A DNA stretch of 64,000 nucleotides from Calothrix sp. PCC 7103. GTDB lineage: Bacteria > Cyanobacteriota > Cyanobacteriia > Cyanobacteriales > Nostocaceae. Positions 35,012 through 44,289 of this stretch are shown here, in pieces; position 1 is the stretch's first letter, and each line of letters opens with the position of its first letter. The stretch spans positions 5,243,595-5,307,594 of the forward strand of contig NZ_KB217478.1 in NCBI RefSeq assembly GCF_000331305.1, written 5' to 3'. The position numbers and the translations under genes are program-made. Below the pieces are notes generated by a model. It was not told where the DNA came from and did not search any database. It was given only the letters and a program-made list of their open reading frames with translations.

Positions 35012-35166
35012 TAACCACATTGTAAAGGTATCAACATTCTGATTCCTGGCATTAGTACAATTACATCTGGATTCGCATCAATAATTAGTTGCCAAAAAAG
35101 ACGATTTCCATAAAACTTCTCTGTAATTTTTAACAAAGTATCACCGGGTTCGACAGTATAAAGCAT
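35005..35166 (-). CDS. LysM-domain mini-protein (53 aa)
   Basis: MLYTVEPGDTLLKITEKFYGN.. forms one complete LysM unit: the Y-T-V-x-x-G-D-T-L opening, the I-x-x-x-F-Y-G middle, a NPD-type turn and the closing P-G-x-x-x-x-I-P. LysM binds GlcNAc-containing glycans such as peptidoglycan, though isolated LysM domains also occur in phage-like proteins. No signal peptide is present. A good ribosome site (AAAGGATTGGGGTA before the ATG) supports translation. Confidence 0.7.
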   Translation of the reverse strand: MLYTVEPGDTLLKITEKFYGNRLFWQLIIDANPDVIVLMPGIRMLIPLQCGYH

Positions 35167-35392
35167 TACCCCAATCCTTTACATTTTGTAAACTTGAAAC
35201 GAGCAGCAGCGTAATATCTTTAACTATTCAGTTATGTAGGCAAGGAGAGAATATTCTCTATCCTAGCAGCGGCGCCCATAACCTTGAGCTTGTTAATTAC
35301 ATAAATTTACGAATAGTAAATTCATTTGCCTCTAGTTATATAATTAGTAATAAACTTGTCAACTTATGCACAAGTATTTGTAAGACCGACCA

Positions 35393-36277
35393 TTGGGGCT
35401 ACCAACGTTGATTACAGGAAAAACCAAGCTTTTAGGTGTAATAGGATATCCAGTAGAGCATTCGCTATCACCTCGGATGCATAATGCTGCCATCGCCCAA
35501 ATGGGAATAGATTATGCTTACCTTCCATTTCCAATCGCACCACAAAATTTACAAGCTGCGTTAGAAGGGTTTGCAGCAATTGGAGTAGTAGGTTTTAGCG
35601 TTACCATTCCCCATAAACAAACAATTATTCCCCTATTATCCGAAATCTCAAGTCTGGCTCAATCTGTCGGTGCTGTTAACACTGTTGTTCGTAAAGATAA
35701 TCAATGGATTGGTACAAACACCGACGTTGAAGGATTTATTGCTCCCCTACAATCAACATATAACCGTGATTGGCGCAAAACTACAGTAGTTATTTTAGGT
35801 AACGGAGGAGCAGCACGCGCAGTTGTTGCAGGATGCGCGCAGTTAGGTTGTCCCGAAATTCACATAGTCGGACGTAACCTAAATAAATTAGTCGCCTTTC
35901 ATGAAAGCTGGAACAATTCAACAATAGCTTCACATCTACATGTACATCACTGGGATAAACTACCAAAATACATCCCACAAGCAAATCTCATCGTAAATAC
36001 AACACCTATTGGCATGTATCCTCATATTGATGAGGCGCCTTTAACTCCCGAAGAAATAAATAACTTACCAGATGGCGCCATCGCCTATGATTTAACTTAT
36101 AACCCAAACCCAACAAAATTTCTTAAACTCGCGCAACAAGCCGAAGCCATAACTATAAACGGTTTAGAAATGTTAGTACAACAAGGCGCCGCTGCCTTAA
36201 AAATTTGGCTACAACGCGAAACTGTGCCCGTCGATGTCATGCGTCAAGCTTTAATAGAAGTGCTAAGTAGAAAGTAA
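35393..36277 (+). CDS. aroE: Shikimate dehydrogenase
   Basis: This 294-residue NADP enzyme of the aromatic amino acid pathway has shikimate-binding residues in YPVEHSLSPRMHN, catalytic K75 in TIPHKQ, N96 in GAVNTVV and D111 in GTNTDVEGF. The nucleotide loop is VILGNGGAARAVV. The start appears to be TTG at 35393 (or TTG 35408), as no ATG is near. A perfect hairpin follows the stop codon. Confidence 0.95.
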   Translation: MGLPTLITGKTKLLGVIGYPVEHSLSPRMHNAAIAQMGIDYAYLPFPIAPQNLQAALEGFAAIGVVGFSVTIPHKQTIIPLLSEISSLAQSVGAVNTVVRKDNQWIGTNTDVEGFIAPLQSTYNRDWRKTTVVILGNGGAARAVVAGCAQLGCPEIHIVGRNLNKLVAFHESWNNSTIASHLHVHHWDKLPKYIPQANLIVNTTPIGMYPHIDEAPLTPEEINNLPDGAIAYDLTYNPNPTKFLKLAQQAEAITINGLEMLVQQGAAALKIWLQRETVPVDVMRQALIEVLSRK

Positions 36278-36278
36278 G

Positions 36279-36314
36279 CTCGTGCTGAGTATTAACTCTT
36301 AACTCAGCACGAGC
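36279..36314. terminator. Hairpin between convergent aroE and Nudix genes
   Basis: GCTCGTGCTGAGT pairs perfectly (13 bp) with ACTCAGCACGAGC around a 10-base loop. It begins a few bases from the aroE stop codon and ends 6 bases before the Nudix stop codon, so it probably terminates both. No long T-run is present. The sequence belongs to the GTGCTGAGT-type repeats seen at 40750, 50970 and 61550. Confidence 0.65.
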
Positions 36315-36320
36315 GCACTC

Positions 36321-36869
36321 TTAACTTAAAAACTTCCGTGCTAGTAAAAAGCTAGAAATTGATTTGGCATCAATAGGTTCACCGTCTAAAATGGCGTTCT
36401 CAAACTCTTCTGGACTCCAAATTAGTACTTCTATATCTTCATCATCATCTTGTGCAGGTGGTTTTTCGAGCTTTTCTAAATCAGTTGCCAAAAATGCGTA
36501 AATAATTTCATCCGAATAACCGGGGGCAAGAAAAAATTCGCCAAGTCTCTGCCATTGGTTTGCATGATAACCTGTTTCTTCCTCAATTTCCCGCTTTACT
36601 GTTTCTGATGGGTCTTCATTTACTTCAACAGTACCAGCAGGAAACTCGATAACTCTCCCACTCACCGCAAAACGATATTGACGCACCAATATAAGTTTAC
36701 CATCTGATGTTATGGGTACTGCTAAGGCGCCTCCTGGGTGACGAATACACTCCCAATCACCCTCAACTTTATTGGGTAAACGTAACCGATTCACTTCAAA
36801 ATCAAATTTTCTTCCCTTATAGAATAAGCGCTGTTTTAGTAGCTGCGGTAATTCTCTACCTAATGGCAT
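36321..36869 (-). CDS. Nudix hydrolase (ADP-ribose pyrophosphatase type)
   Basis: This 182-residue protein has the Nudix box GTVEVNEDPSETVKREIEEETGYHANQWQRLG (G-x5-E-x7-R-E-x2-E-E-x-G). VRQYRFAVSGRVIEFPAG upstream is typical of the ADP-ribose pyrophosphatase branch. It is followed on the same strand, upstream in position, by folK, 47 bases away, which suggests a shared transcript. Confidence 0.9.
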   Translation of the reverse strand: MPLGRELPQLLKQRLFYKGRKFDFEVNRLRLPNKVEGDWECIRHPGGALAVPITSDGKLILVRQYRFAVSGRVIEFPAGTVEVNEDPSETVKREIEEETGYHANQWQRLGEFFLAPGYSDEIIYAFLATDLEKLEKPPAQDDDEDIEVLIWSPEEFENAILDGEPIDAKSISSFLLARKFLS

Positions 36870-36916
36870 AATTAGTTAGCTTTGTTTATACTTGTCTACA
36901 TTAAGGTTGGGTAAAA

Positions 36917-37402
36917 TTAATTGCCTTCCTTACGTACATCACAACAGTTTACATCTTTAATAAGCTCTTTAATCGTTAGACCTGAAACTGGGTCTACCCA
37001 ATCTGGTGCTATTTCTACAAGTGGCACCAACACAAACGCACGTTCTCGCATCCGAGGGTGAGGAATTTGTAGTTTCGGTGTTTCGATAATTCGGTCTGAA
37101 TAAAATAATATATCTAAATCTAGGGTACGCGGTCCCCAACGCTCACCACGCAGGCGCCCAAACTTATTTTCAATTTTTAACAATACTTCTAGCAGTAATT
37201 CTGGTATCATTTCCACTTGCAATAAAACGCAACCGTTAAGATAATCTGGCTGTGGTGGACCTACCGCTTTGGTGCGATACAAACTCGATTGGGAAATTAA
37301 TCTAATTCCCGGCGTTTGCGCTATCGCGTCAATCGCCCCTAATAAAATCGTCTGACTGTCACCAATATTGCTTCCTAAAGCAATCGCTGTATTATTAGAC
37401 AA
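36917..37402 (-). CDS. folK: 6-hydroxymethyl-dihydropterin pyrophosphokinase
   Basis: This 161-residue protein opens IALGSNIGD and has SSLYRTKAVGPPQPDYLNGCV. It contains the signature RWGPRTLDLDILFY with the two metal-binding Asp, and then IPHPRMRERAFVLVPL. It catalyses pyrophosphoryl transfer in folate synthesis. The length is normal. Confidence 0.97.
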   Translation of the reverse strand: MSNNTAIALGSNIGDSQTILLGAIDAIAQTPGIRLISQSSLYRTKAVGPPQPDYLNGCVLLQVEMIPELLLEVLLKIENKFGRLRGERWGPRTLDLDILFYSDRIIETPKLQIPHPRMRERAFVLVPLVEIAPDWVDPVSGLTIKELIKDVNCCDVRKEGN

Positions 37403-37615
37403 GCTGTTTTTCCCGCTTACGCTCTATTTCAACAATTCGTAATTATTAATGTATTTTATTTTACGAAATTGAATTGAAAAAATCATACGTAAGTGTTAAA
37501 TAACAGTATATATAATTAAACTCTGATGGAATGTTATACTAACACAAACGTAGTGCTTCGATTCAAAAGTTTTGATTATTCATTAATTAGCAACTGCTTC
37601 ATATGAGGAACTGAC

Positions 37616-40249
37616 GTGGTTAAGTTTACCTCTTGGTTCAAAGACAAAACCAACTTGAGTGATACGCATACAAATGATTCTGAGTTGCCATCGGGCGACG
37701 ATGTTCAACCAACTGTTGAGGTTGACGTTTCAGAATTGACGACTGATGAAGAGAAGCCAACCAAGCAAGGCAAAGGTAAGCAGTTGCGGGAACAAGTAGG
37801 GAGAGTGTCATCTACAATAATCTCTAAACTCCCTGGCCACCCAAAACCGCTATATCGTCGGTTCTGGTTTATCGCTTTCTTAGGTTTAGGTGGTGGCGCC
37901 ATTGCGGTGGCTAACACTATTTCCTCTATAGACCGAAATTTACCTCCTACCTCAGAACTCAATAGTTTGGTGCGTGAGCAAACGCTGACTATTAAAGCTG
38001 TTGATGGCACAATTTTGCAGCAGTCTGGACCAGCAACGCGCGAACAGCTAGCACTTTCAGAAATTCCCGAAACACTCAGAAAAGCTTTTATTGCTTCTGA
38101 AGACCGACGCTTTGATAAACATAATGGAGTTGATGCTCAAGGTATCGCCCGTGCTATAGTCAATAATTTGCGCTCGCAAAATGTCGTTGAAGGTGGTAGT
38201 ACTATTACCCAGCAGTTAGCGCGTATTCTTTTCCTGAAGCAAGAAAAAACCATGTTGCGTAAGGTTAGAGAAGTGCGTTTAGCTCAGAAGATGGAAAAAG
38301 AATTAAGCAAAGACAAGATTTTGGAACGATATTTAAATCTTGTTTACCTTGGTTCTGGTGCCTATGGTGTTGGTGATGCTTCTTGGGTATATTTTAGTAA
38401 GCCAGTTAGCGAACTAACTTTGGCTGAAATGGCTACTATCGCTGGTTTGGCACCTGCACCAAGTGTGTACGCTCCTGATAAAAACCCCGAAGCCGCAAAA
38501 CAACGTCGCAACTTAGTTTTAGCGCGAATGTTTGAAGACGGTGTAATTACTGCTGCCGAAAGACAAGAAGCAGTTTCAGAAACACTTACTATTAAATCAA
38601 GCCTACCCAAACGCTTAGAAGTTCAAGCTCCTTACTTTACTAGCTTTGTTCAAAAAGAACTGCCGAAGTACGTTCCGAGCGAAGTTATAGAAGCAGGTGG
38701 GCTAACCGTAGAAACAACTCTCAACCCAACGATGCAAGCAGCAGCAGACAAAGCTGTCGCTAAAACATTACGAAATCAAGGACGCTGGGAAAACTTCAAA
38801 CAGGCAGCATTAGTTTCAATTGACCCTCGCACCGGACAAATTAAAGCTATGGTGGGTGGTAAAGATTTTGGTAAATATCAATTTAATCGCGTCACCCAAG
38901 CACAGCGACAACCTGGCTCAACTTTTAAAGGATTTCTTTATGCAGCAGCTATTGCTACTGGCATGAGTCCTTATGACACTTTTCAAGATAGCCCATTAGT
39001 AGTAGACGGTTACGAACCAAAGAATTTTGATGAAGGTTATCGAGGTTCGCTTGATATGCGAACTGCCCTAACTAAATCAATTAATATTGTCGCAGTACGA
39101 ATTTTGATGAGAGTCGGCTTTAACCCCGTCATCGACCTTGCCCATAAAATGGGTATAAAATCTGAACTCCGACCAATGTATTCTTTAGCACTTGGCTCTT
39201 CTGAAGTTAATTTGCTTGAATTAACAAGTGCTTATGGTAGTTTTGCTACTCAAGGGGTTCATAACGAAGTACACGGTATTACCCGTATTCTTAATCGTCG
39301 AGGTGAAGAAATTTGGAAGGCAAATTTCACACCTGTTCGCGCGCTTGATTCTGATAGCGCTAATATTACAACCTGGATGTTAAGAAATGTTGTATCATCT
39401 GGAACTGGTCAACCTGCACAGTTGGGCAATCGTCCAGTGGCAGGTAAAACCGGAACGACTGATGAAGCTCGTGATTTATGGTTTATTGGATTTATTCCAC
39501 AACTTGTAACTGGGGTATGGTTGGGTAACGATAATAATAATGTTACTTACGGCAGTAGTGCGAGTGCGGCTTACACTTGGCACGAGTTTATGGAAGAAGC
39601 TGTAAAGGGAATGGCAGTTGAACAATTTGCCGAACGTCCAAAACTCAACGGTCGTAAAGGCACTATTAAAGCTGAACCAGTCAAAGCTAGACGACTTGTC
39701 AACCGTTCATTCTCTAGTAACGAGCGCTCTGGTGATGACAGTCCCGGTGATGATTCTTCCAGACAATCGAGAAGGCGCCGTAGTAGTCAAGTAAGTTCCG
39801 ACAATAACGATAACAACGAACAATCATCAAGAAGACGCGGACGTTCATTCCAAACCTTCCAGCAAGATAACTCAGATGATAATACGCCACGTCGTCGCAG
39901 ACGGCGTAGTCGAAGCGATGATTCTAATTCGTCGAGTAGCACATCAAATAATAGCTCAGATTCTTCCTCCGAGTCTCGTCCAAGGCGCCGACGTTTCCGT
40001 TCAAGAGATTCAGATTCATCTTCTTCCTCGTCATCGCAACCAACGTCTTCGTCGCGTCGTGGTAGAAGTTTAGAATCTTCTTCAGATAGCGGTAGCTCCA
40101 GACCCTCACGTTCTCGAAGCTCTTCTGGTTCTAATGGTTCAAGTAGCGGCTCAAATAGTGGTTCAGGTCGCAGTTCAGGTAGTAACTCCTCACCAAGCAC
40201 ACCCTCATGGCGTGAACGTTTAAGACCTTCTGGCGGTTCTGATGGTTAA
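37616..40249 (+). CDS. Class A penicillin-binding protein with Ser/Arg-rich tail
   Basis: This 877-residue bifunctional peptidoglycan synthase begins at GTG. A cytoplasmic head and one membrane segment (FWFIAFLGLGGGAIAVAN, about 82-99) are followed by a GT51 transglycosylase domain (ASEDRRFDKHNGVDAQGIARA, GGSTITQQLAR). The transpeptidase domain has SxxK in QPGSTFKGFLYAAA, SxN in TKSINIVAVRI and KTGTT. The last 180 or so residues are an unusual low-complexity tail of Ser, Arg, Asp and Asn (SRRRRSSQVSS.. RPRRRRFRSRDSDSSSSSS) resembling RS domains. A basic, serine-rich tail in the periplasm could bind teichoic-like or anionic wall polymers; that is a guess. Confidence 0.95.
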   Translation: MVKFTSWFKDKTNLSDTHTNDSELPSGDDVQPTVEVDVSELTTDEEKPTKQGKGKQLREQVGRVSSTIISKLPGHPKPLYRRFWFIAFLGLGGGAIAVANTISSIDRNLPPTSELNSLVREQTLTIKAVDGTILQQSGPATREQLALSEIPETLRKAFIASEDRRFDKHNGVDAQGIARAIVNNLRSQNVVEGGSTITQQLARILFLKQEKTMLRKVREVRLAQKMEKELSKDKILERYLNLVYLGSGAYGVGDASWVYFSKPVSELTLAEMATIAGLAPAPSVYAPDKNPEAAKQRRNLVLARMFEDGVITAAERQEAVSETLTIKSSLPKRLEVQAPYFTSFVQKELPKYVPSEVIEAGGLTVETTLNPTMQAAADKAVAKTLRNQGRWENFKQAALVSIDPRTGQIKAMVGGKDFGKYQFNRVTQAQRQPGSTFKGFLYAAAIATGMSPYDTFQDSPLVVDGYEPKNFDEGYRGSLDMRTALTKSINIVAVRILMRVGFNPVIDLAHKMGIKSELRPMYSLALGSSEVNLLELTSAYGSFATQGVHNEVHGITRILNRRGEEIWKANFTPVRALDSDSANITTWMLRNVVSSGTGQPAQLGNRPVAGKTGTTDEARDLWFIGFIPQLVTGVWLGNDNNNVTYGSSASAAYTWHEFMEEAVKGMAVEQFAERPKLNGRKGTIKAEPVKARRLVNRSFSSNERSGDDSPGDDSSRQSRRRRSSQVSSDNNDNNEQSSRRRGRSFQTFQQDNSDDNTPRRRRRRSRSDDSNSSSSTSNNSSDSSSESRPRRRRFRSRDSDSSSSSSSQPTSSSRRGRSLESSSDSGSSRPSRSRSSSGSNGSSSGSNSGSGRSSGSNSSPSTPSWRERLRPSGGSDG

Positions 40250-40323
40250 GTATACTACAATAAAATAATATAAAAGGTTCTCGATTTTCTCAAAATCTGG
40301 AATCTCACACCCAATAACTGCAT

Positions 40324-40364
40324 ACCCGCGCAAACAACTTTCATGCTTTTTGCGTGGGTTTTTT
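40324..40364 (+). terminator. Intrinsic terminator after the PBP gene
   Basis: ACCCGCGCAAA pairs with TTTGCGTGGGT (one G-T pair), with a loop of about 13 bases, and is followed by TTTTTT. It lies about 75 bases after the stop codon. Confidence 0.85.
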
Positions 40365-40518
40365 ACTATTAATATTTAATTGTATAAAAGACTACTCATC
40401 CTCAAGAAATTGAAATCTCTTTCTACAGTACTTTTGAACATTCTCCCTACTGGGAGATGAAGTCAGAGCCTAATTTTTATACGGTCATAAGTAGCGCAGT
40501 TAACAAGAGAAAATACTT

Positions 40519-40746
40519 ATGTACTTATTCATGCAAGCGGCAGGCGCCGTATCTCAAGAGCCTAGTTTTCCAGTAGCTTCAGTTGCAGTATATGTAATTG
40601 GTTTCATTGCAGCTACAACAATAGGTTCCATTGCTTGGTATAACTCAAAACGTCCTGTAGGTTGGGAAGACAAAGAACGTCCAAGTGTTGTACCCCAAGT
40701 TGAAAAAGAGGAAACCCCAGGTATTGGAGAACCCAAAACAGAATAA
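40519..40746 (+). CDS. Small membrane protein, probably PSII assembly factor Psb35
   Basis: This 75-residue protein has one membrane span (VASVAVYVIGFIAATTIGSIAWY) and a soluble tail (NSKRPVGWEDKERPSVVPQVEKEETPGIGEPK). It resembles the cyanobacterial proteins named Psb35, which associate with the CP47 assembly module and HliPs. I base this on the sequence type, not on an alignment. A GGCGCC lies near the start. Confidence 0.55.
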   Translation: MYLFMQAAGAVSQEPSFPVASVAVYVIGFIAATTIGSIAWYNSKRPVGWEDKERPSVVPQVEKEETPGIGEPKTE

Positions 40747-40749
40747 AGT

Positions 40750-40799
40750 AATGAGTCCTGAGTACTGAGTATAAGTGAAAACTCAGCACTCAGCACTTT
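40750..40799. repeat. GTGCTGAGT-type hairpin repeat
   Basis: GAGTCCTGAGTACTGAGT is followed by ACTCAGCACTCAGCACTT; the halves pair imperfectly. It fills the gap between convergent genes and probably terminates both. Related units occur at 36279, 50970 and 61550. Confidence 0.7.
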
Positions 40800-40801
40800 A
40801 A

Positions 40802-41224
40802 CTAATTTTGGATTTCAATCCAACGACGGTACAGTTTTTGAATCTGCTTTAGAATAGTGTCCGCTACTGGCTTGTTAGAATCTTTGCTATCAGATAATTT
40901 CAACAGCTTACTCAATAGCTTTGCTTCTTCACTCGCAACATCACCGTCACTATATATCAACCCACTAATAGACTCAATCAACTTTTGACAATCTTCGTGA
41001 GTGGGATGTTCTCCCAAGTACTCATGTACCCATTTATAAAACTCGTTTGGTTTTACTGATAAGAATTCGTACAGAAACGGTCTTATTTCTGGGTCGTTTG
41101 TCAAATTATTCGCTTGAGCGATTTGATGTAGATATTTACGCTCTTCAGGTTGGATTATACCGTCAATCCATGCGGCGCCTATCAGTATTTTAACTTGTGT
41201 TTTTATGCTCGAATCGGTTCTCAT
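40802..41224 (-). CDS. TerB-family protein
   Basis: The protein has about 140 residues. KTQVKILIGAAWIDGIIQPEERKYLHQIAQ and LIESISGLIYSDGDVASEEAKLLSKLLKL are two TerB-like half-repeats with acidic D-G loops. Function in cyanobacteria is unknown; tellurite resistance is only the family's historical name. The ATG at 41222-41224 is preferred over the TTG at 41233. Confidence 0.8.
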   Translation of the reverse strand: MRTDSSIKTQVKILIGAAWIDGIIQPEERKYLHQIAQANNLTNDPEIRPFLYEFLSVKPNEFYKWVHEYLGEHPTHEDCQKLIESISGLIYSDGDVASEEAKLLSKLLKLSDSKDSNKPVADTILKQIQKLYRRWIEIQN

Positions 41225-41287
41225 ATACTGCAAGACCTTTATGAGTGGATTTCACCTTCATGCAATCCTAACAATACAAGCGAGTAT

Positions 41288-42628
41288 TTACTGAGAATTG
41301 TTTGATTTTCTTAACCGCGTCATGAAAAAACCATCCATATTATGTTGATGCGGCACCACTTTTAACCACCCTTGCGGCATTATATAATTATTTAGGAATG
41401 AATTAGGGAAAGGCGCCTCAATTTCCCAGTTTGGGTTTGCGACTAAAAACGACTTGATAACCGCTTCATTTTCGAGTGTGTGTAATGTACATGTAGCATA
41501 GACTAATACACCACCTGGTTTTACATATTTTGCCGTGTTCGACAATAGCTCACGCTGAAGGACAGCTAATTCTTCTACACTTTCAGGAGTTTGACGCCAT
41601 CGTGCATCTGCATGACGGTGTAAAGTACCTAGTCCAGAACAAGGAGCATCAACTAAAACGCGGTCGGCAGTATTAATAAACTCTCTTAAACTCCGGCTAT
41701 CTCCAGTAAAAATTTCTATAGACTTTAACTGTAAACGACGAGCATTCTCTTCCAATTTACGAAGCCGCGAAGCAGTACGGTCACAAGCCCATATTTTACC
41801 TTCATCACCCATCAGTTCCGCAATATGAGTTGTTTTTCCACCCGGCGCCGCACAAGCATCAATTATGACTTCTCCTGGTTGCGGGTCAAGCAAGTGAGCT
41901 ACTAGCTGCGCGCTACTGTCTTGGACACTCCACCAACCTTGTTCATAACCGGGTAAATTTTGAATGGCGCCGTTACTACCAATTAAACGTAACGCTTGGG
42001 GTAAATAAGTAAGTTTTTCATATTCAATATTACTATCTTGAAAAGCTGTTTCAACTTCTGTAATCGTCGCACGAAGCAAATTAACCCGTAAATCAATTGT
42101 CGGTGTTTGGTTCATCCATTGGCATAATTTCTCAGTTTCTTCTTCACCAAACTGTTCCACCCACACATCAATTATCCAATCAGGAAAACTATATAAAATA
42201 CCATTACCTTCCTTTAACCCTTCCCCCTTTTCTCTCTCACGTATAAAGGAGCGTAACATTCCATTCACAACAGGAGCAAGTTGTACAAAACCATTATCTT
42301 TTGCGAGTTCTACAGTTGTGTTTACAGCAGCAGAAGCGGGTATTCGGTCTTGGTACATTAACTGGTACAACCCAATATGTAAAATAGTACGTAGGTTTGG
42401 GGGTTGCTGGTGTGCTTTCTTCTTTCCTAGCGAGTCAATAAAATAGTCAAGCGTTCGTTGGCGCCGAACACATCCATAAACCAATTCAGTAACGAGGCGC
42501 CGTTCATTATCAGCCAAATTCGATTTTGAATTATATTTTTGTAAAGCACGGTCAAGAGCAACATCAACAAAGGCGCCTTTATGGACATCACGCAAAGCAA
42601 TAAAAGCAATTTGACGAGCAGAAAACAT
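41288..42628 (-). CDS. rsmB: 16S rRNA (cytosine-967-C5) methyltransferase
   Basis: The protein has about 446 residues. An N-terminal NusB-like domain (SARQIAFIALRDVHKGAFVDVALDRAL) is followed by the methyltransferase: SAM motif DACAAPGGKTTHIAELMG, catalytic-type cysteines in DAPCSGLGTL and VYATCTLHTLENE. It methylates C967 of 16S rRNA. The start is the ATG at 42626-42628; the frame is open further upstream, but the extra 31 residues are not like the family. Several GGCGCC sites occur, six of them between 41.8 and 42.6 kb or close by. Confidence 0.95.
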   Translation of the reverse strand: MFSARQIAFIALRDVHKGAFVDVALDRALQKYNSKSNLADNERRLVTELVYGCVRRQRTLDYFIDSLGKKKAHQQPPNLRTILHIGLYQLMYQDRIPASAAVNTTVELAKDNGFVQLAPVVNGMLRSFIREREKGEGLKEGNGILYSFPDWIIDVWVEQFGEEETEKLCQWMNQTPTIDLRVNLLRATITEVETAFQDSNIEYEKLTYLPQALRLIGSNGAIQNLPGYEQGWWSVQDSSAQLVAHLLDPQPGEVIIDACAAPGGKTTHIAELMGDEGKIWACDRTASRLRKLEENARRLQLKSIEIFTGDSRSLREFINTADRVLVDAPCSGLGTLHRHADARWRQTPESVEELAVLQRELLSNTAKYVKPGGVLVYATCTLHTLENEAVIKSFLVANPNWEIEAPFPNSFLNNYIMPQGWLKVVPHQHNMDGFFMTRLRKSNNSQ

Positions 42629-42828
42629 TAAAATTATGATTATTAGAACATATATATATCGTAGGGGCGGGTTAACCCATATCCTCCAACTAGTAGAAAA
42701 ATATCGAAAACCCGCCCCCAATCCATGTCATTAATTTTGATACGTTGCAGGTGCCTGTGCAGTAATGCAGTATTTTTTTACCACAGAGTACATAGAGGGA
42801 AGAGTTAATTTTAGGCGCCTACTAAATT

Positions 42829-44289
42829 TTAATACCGCGCGGTATCAACAACGCTACCAATTTCAAACTCACACGCACGCGATACAAGTTCCTGTGGTAA
42901 TTCTTCAAAGCTAACCAAAGGCAAGTGTTGAGGATTTTCAATAAGTTCTTTTGCAAGCAAAAAACCAGCAATAGTCCAGGTTTGGTACTTGCGAGCTTGT
43001 TTACCAATCAATCTTCCCTTCTTACCATCGTAGTACTCAACCCATTCATCATTTTTCAAACGTGGAGCAGCAACAGCAATTGCTTTTTTAGCAAGGTCAA
43101 TACGGTTAGTTTTCACAGCAGCAGCAGCCAACATCCACAATAAAACGGGCCAACTTCCAGCATTGTGATAAGACCAAGGAATATTTTTAGGGTCACATCC
43201 AGTGACAATCCTATACTCTTCACCTTCTAAAGCAGGGAAACAAATCTTCATCGGCATGTCCCCAACTAAATTATCCCAGCGTTGGTCTACCAAATTCATA
43301 ATTGCTTGCGATTGGTCTTCAGTAGCTAGTTCCGAAATAATTGCCATCAGGTTACCGAGTGAGAAAAAGCGCGTATCGAGTTGTGATGGTCCCACATTAC
43401 CTGCAAGATAACCACCATTCATAGGTAGCCATTTGTCTAGTTCATAATAAGGAAGCGAATCACTATATATATTAAATAGATTTACTGCCGCCTTCCCATA
43501 CTCTTCACCCTTAAAACGGTAAATTGCATTGAGACGGTTTATATCAATCCAATAGTGCTGGCGAATATGGGCGCACAATAAGGGTAAACGGTTATCGATA
43601 GCAGCAACAATATTTTCGTTGTACTCACATACTAATAGTTCTCGTGCTGCACGTAGTGAAGCATAGAATAAAGCTTGAATTTCTAAGGGATGACCATAAA
43701 TTCCCATCCTACGGTCAATCATGCAGGCGCCATCAGGTACCAACAGTGTTGGGTACATGTCAAAGCGATTTGCCAAGCATAATTCTACAATCAACTTGAT
43801 ACCAGTTTGAAATTCTGGTTGATAAGCGAAACAGAAATCTTTGGTTGCTACGACATAAGCGCGTAACAAAATAATCCACCATAAGCAAGAGTCTACTGGT
43901 GTGACTCGTGCGATAGCATGTTCACCAAAGTCAGCGTCAAGGTATTCTTTACCATCGATTGAGACAACTTTAAAACTAGCGGGCATTAATCCGCGTGCTG
44001 GTTTGTAAGCATCGAGTTCACGTTCTTTTGGTTGCAACTTGAGAGTTTCTTCTAAGAAGTTACGAACAATATCAGTTCTGCCCTTCATTAAAAATATCAG
44101 AGCAGATGACACAAAATCGCGTACAAATACTTGGTCATAATTCAGCGCTTCTGTTGAATTATCAAATGCCGCTACAGTTCCAACTGGGCGCCCTTGATAG
44201 TACACAATAGATTTTTCTAAAGCTTCCCAAGCTTCTGCGTCGATATCGTTGTCTTTTACTGTTGTTGCTGCTAAGTCCTTAAGTTGCAT
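42829..44289 (-). CDS. GH100 alkaline/neutral invertase
   Basis: The protein has about 486 residues. [57 protein letters not shown] and [14 protein letters not shown] are typical of GH100 invertases shared with plants. The acidic pair in VRD and E/D of the barrel are present. It splits sucrose to glucose and fructose, linking photosynthate to nitrogen-fixing or resting metabolism in filamentous cyanobacteria. The start is the ATG at 44287-44289 with AAGGAG upstream. A long AT-rich region precedes it. Confidence 0.95.
   Translation of the reverse strand: MQLKDLAATTVKDNDIDAEAWEALEKSIVYYQGRPVGTVAAFDNSTEALNYDQVFVRDFVSSALIFLMKGRTDIVRNFLEETLKLQPKERELDAYKPARGLMPASFKVVSIDGKEYLDADFGEHAIARVTPVDSCLWWIILLRAYVVATKDFCFAYQPEFQTGIKLIVELCLANRFDMYPTLLVPDGACMIDRRMGIYGHPLEIQALFYASLRAARELLVCEYNENIVAAIDNRLPLLCAHIRQHYWIDINRLNAIYRFKGEEYGKAAVNLFNIYSDSLPYYELDKWLPMNGGYLAGNVGPSQLDTRFFSLGNLMAIISELATEDQSQAIMNLVDQRWDNLVGDMPMKICFPALEGEEYRIVTGCDPKNIPWSYHNAGSWPVLLWMLAAAAVKTNRIDLAKKAIAVAAPRLKNDEWVEYYDGKKGRLIGKQARKYQTWTIAGFLLAKELIENPQHLPLVSFEELPQELVSRACEFEIGSVVDTARY

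Noticed and set aside
39787-40200. Long minus-strand open frame opposite the PBP tail
   Set aside because: It is a mirror of the Ser/Arg low-complexity coding sequence, with a Leu/Glu/Arg composition of no natural type; a shadow of the real gene.
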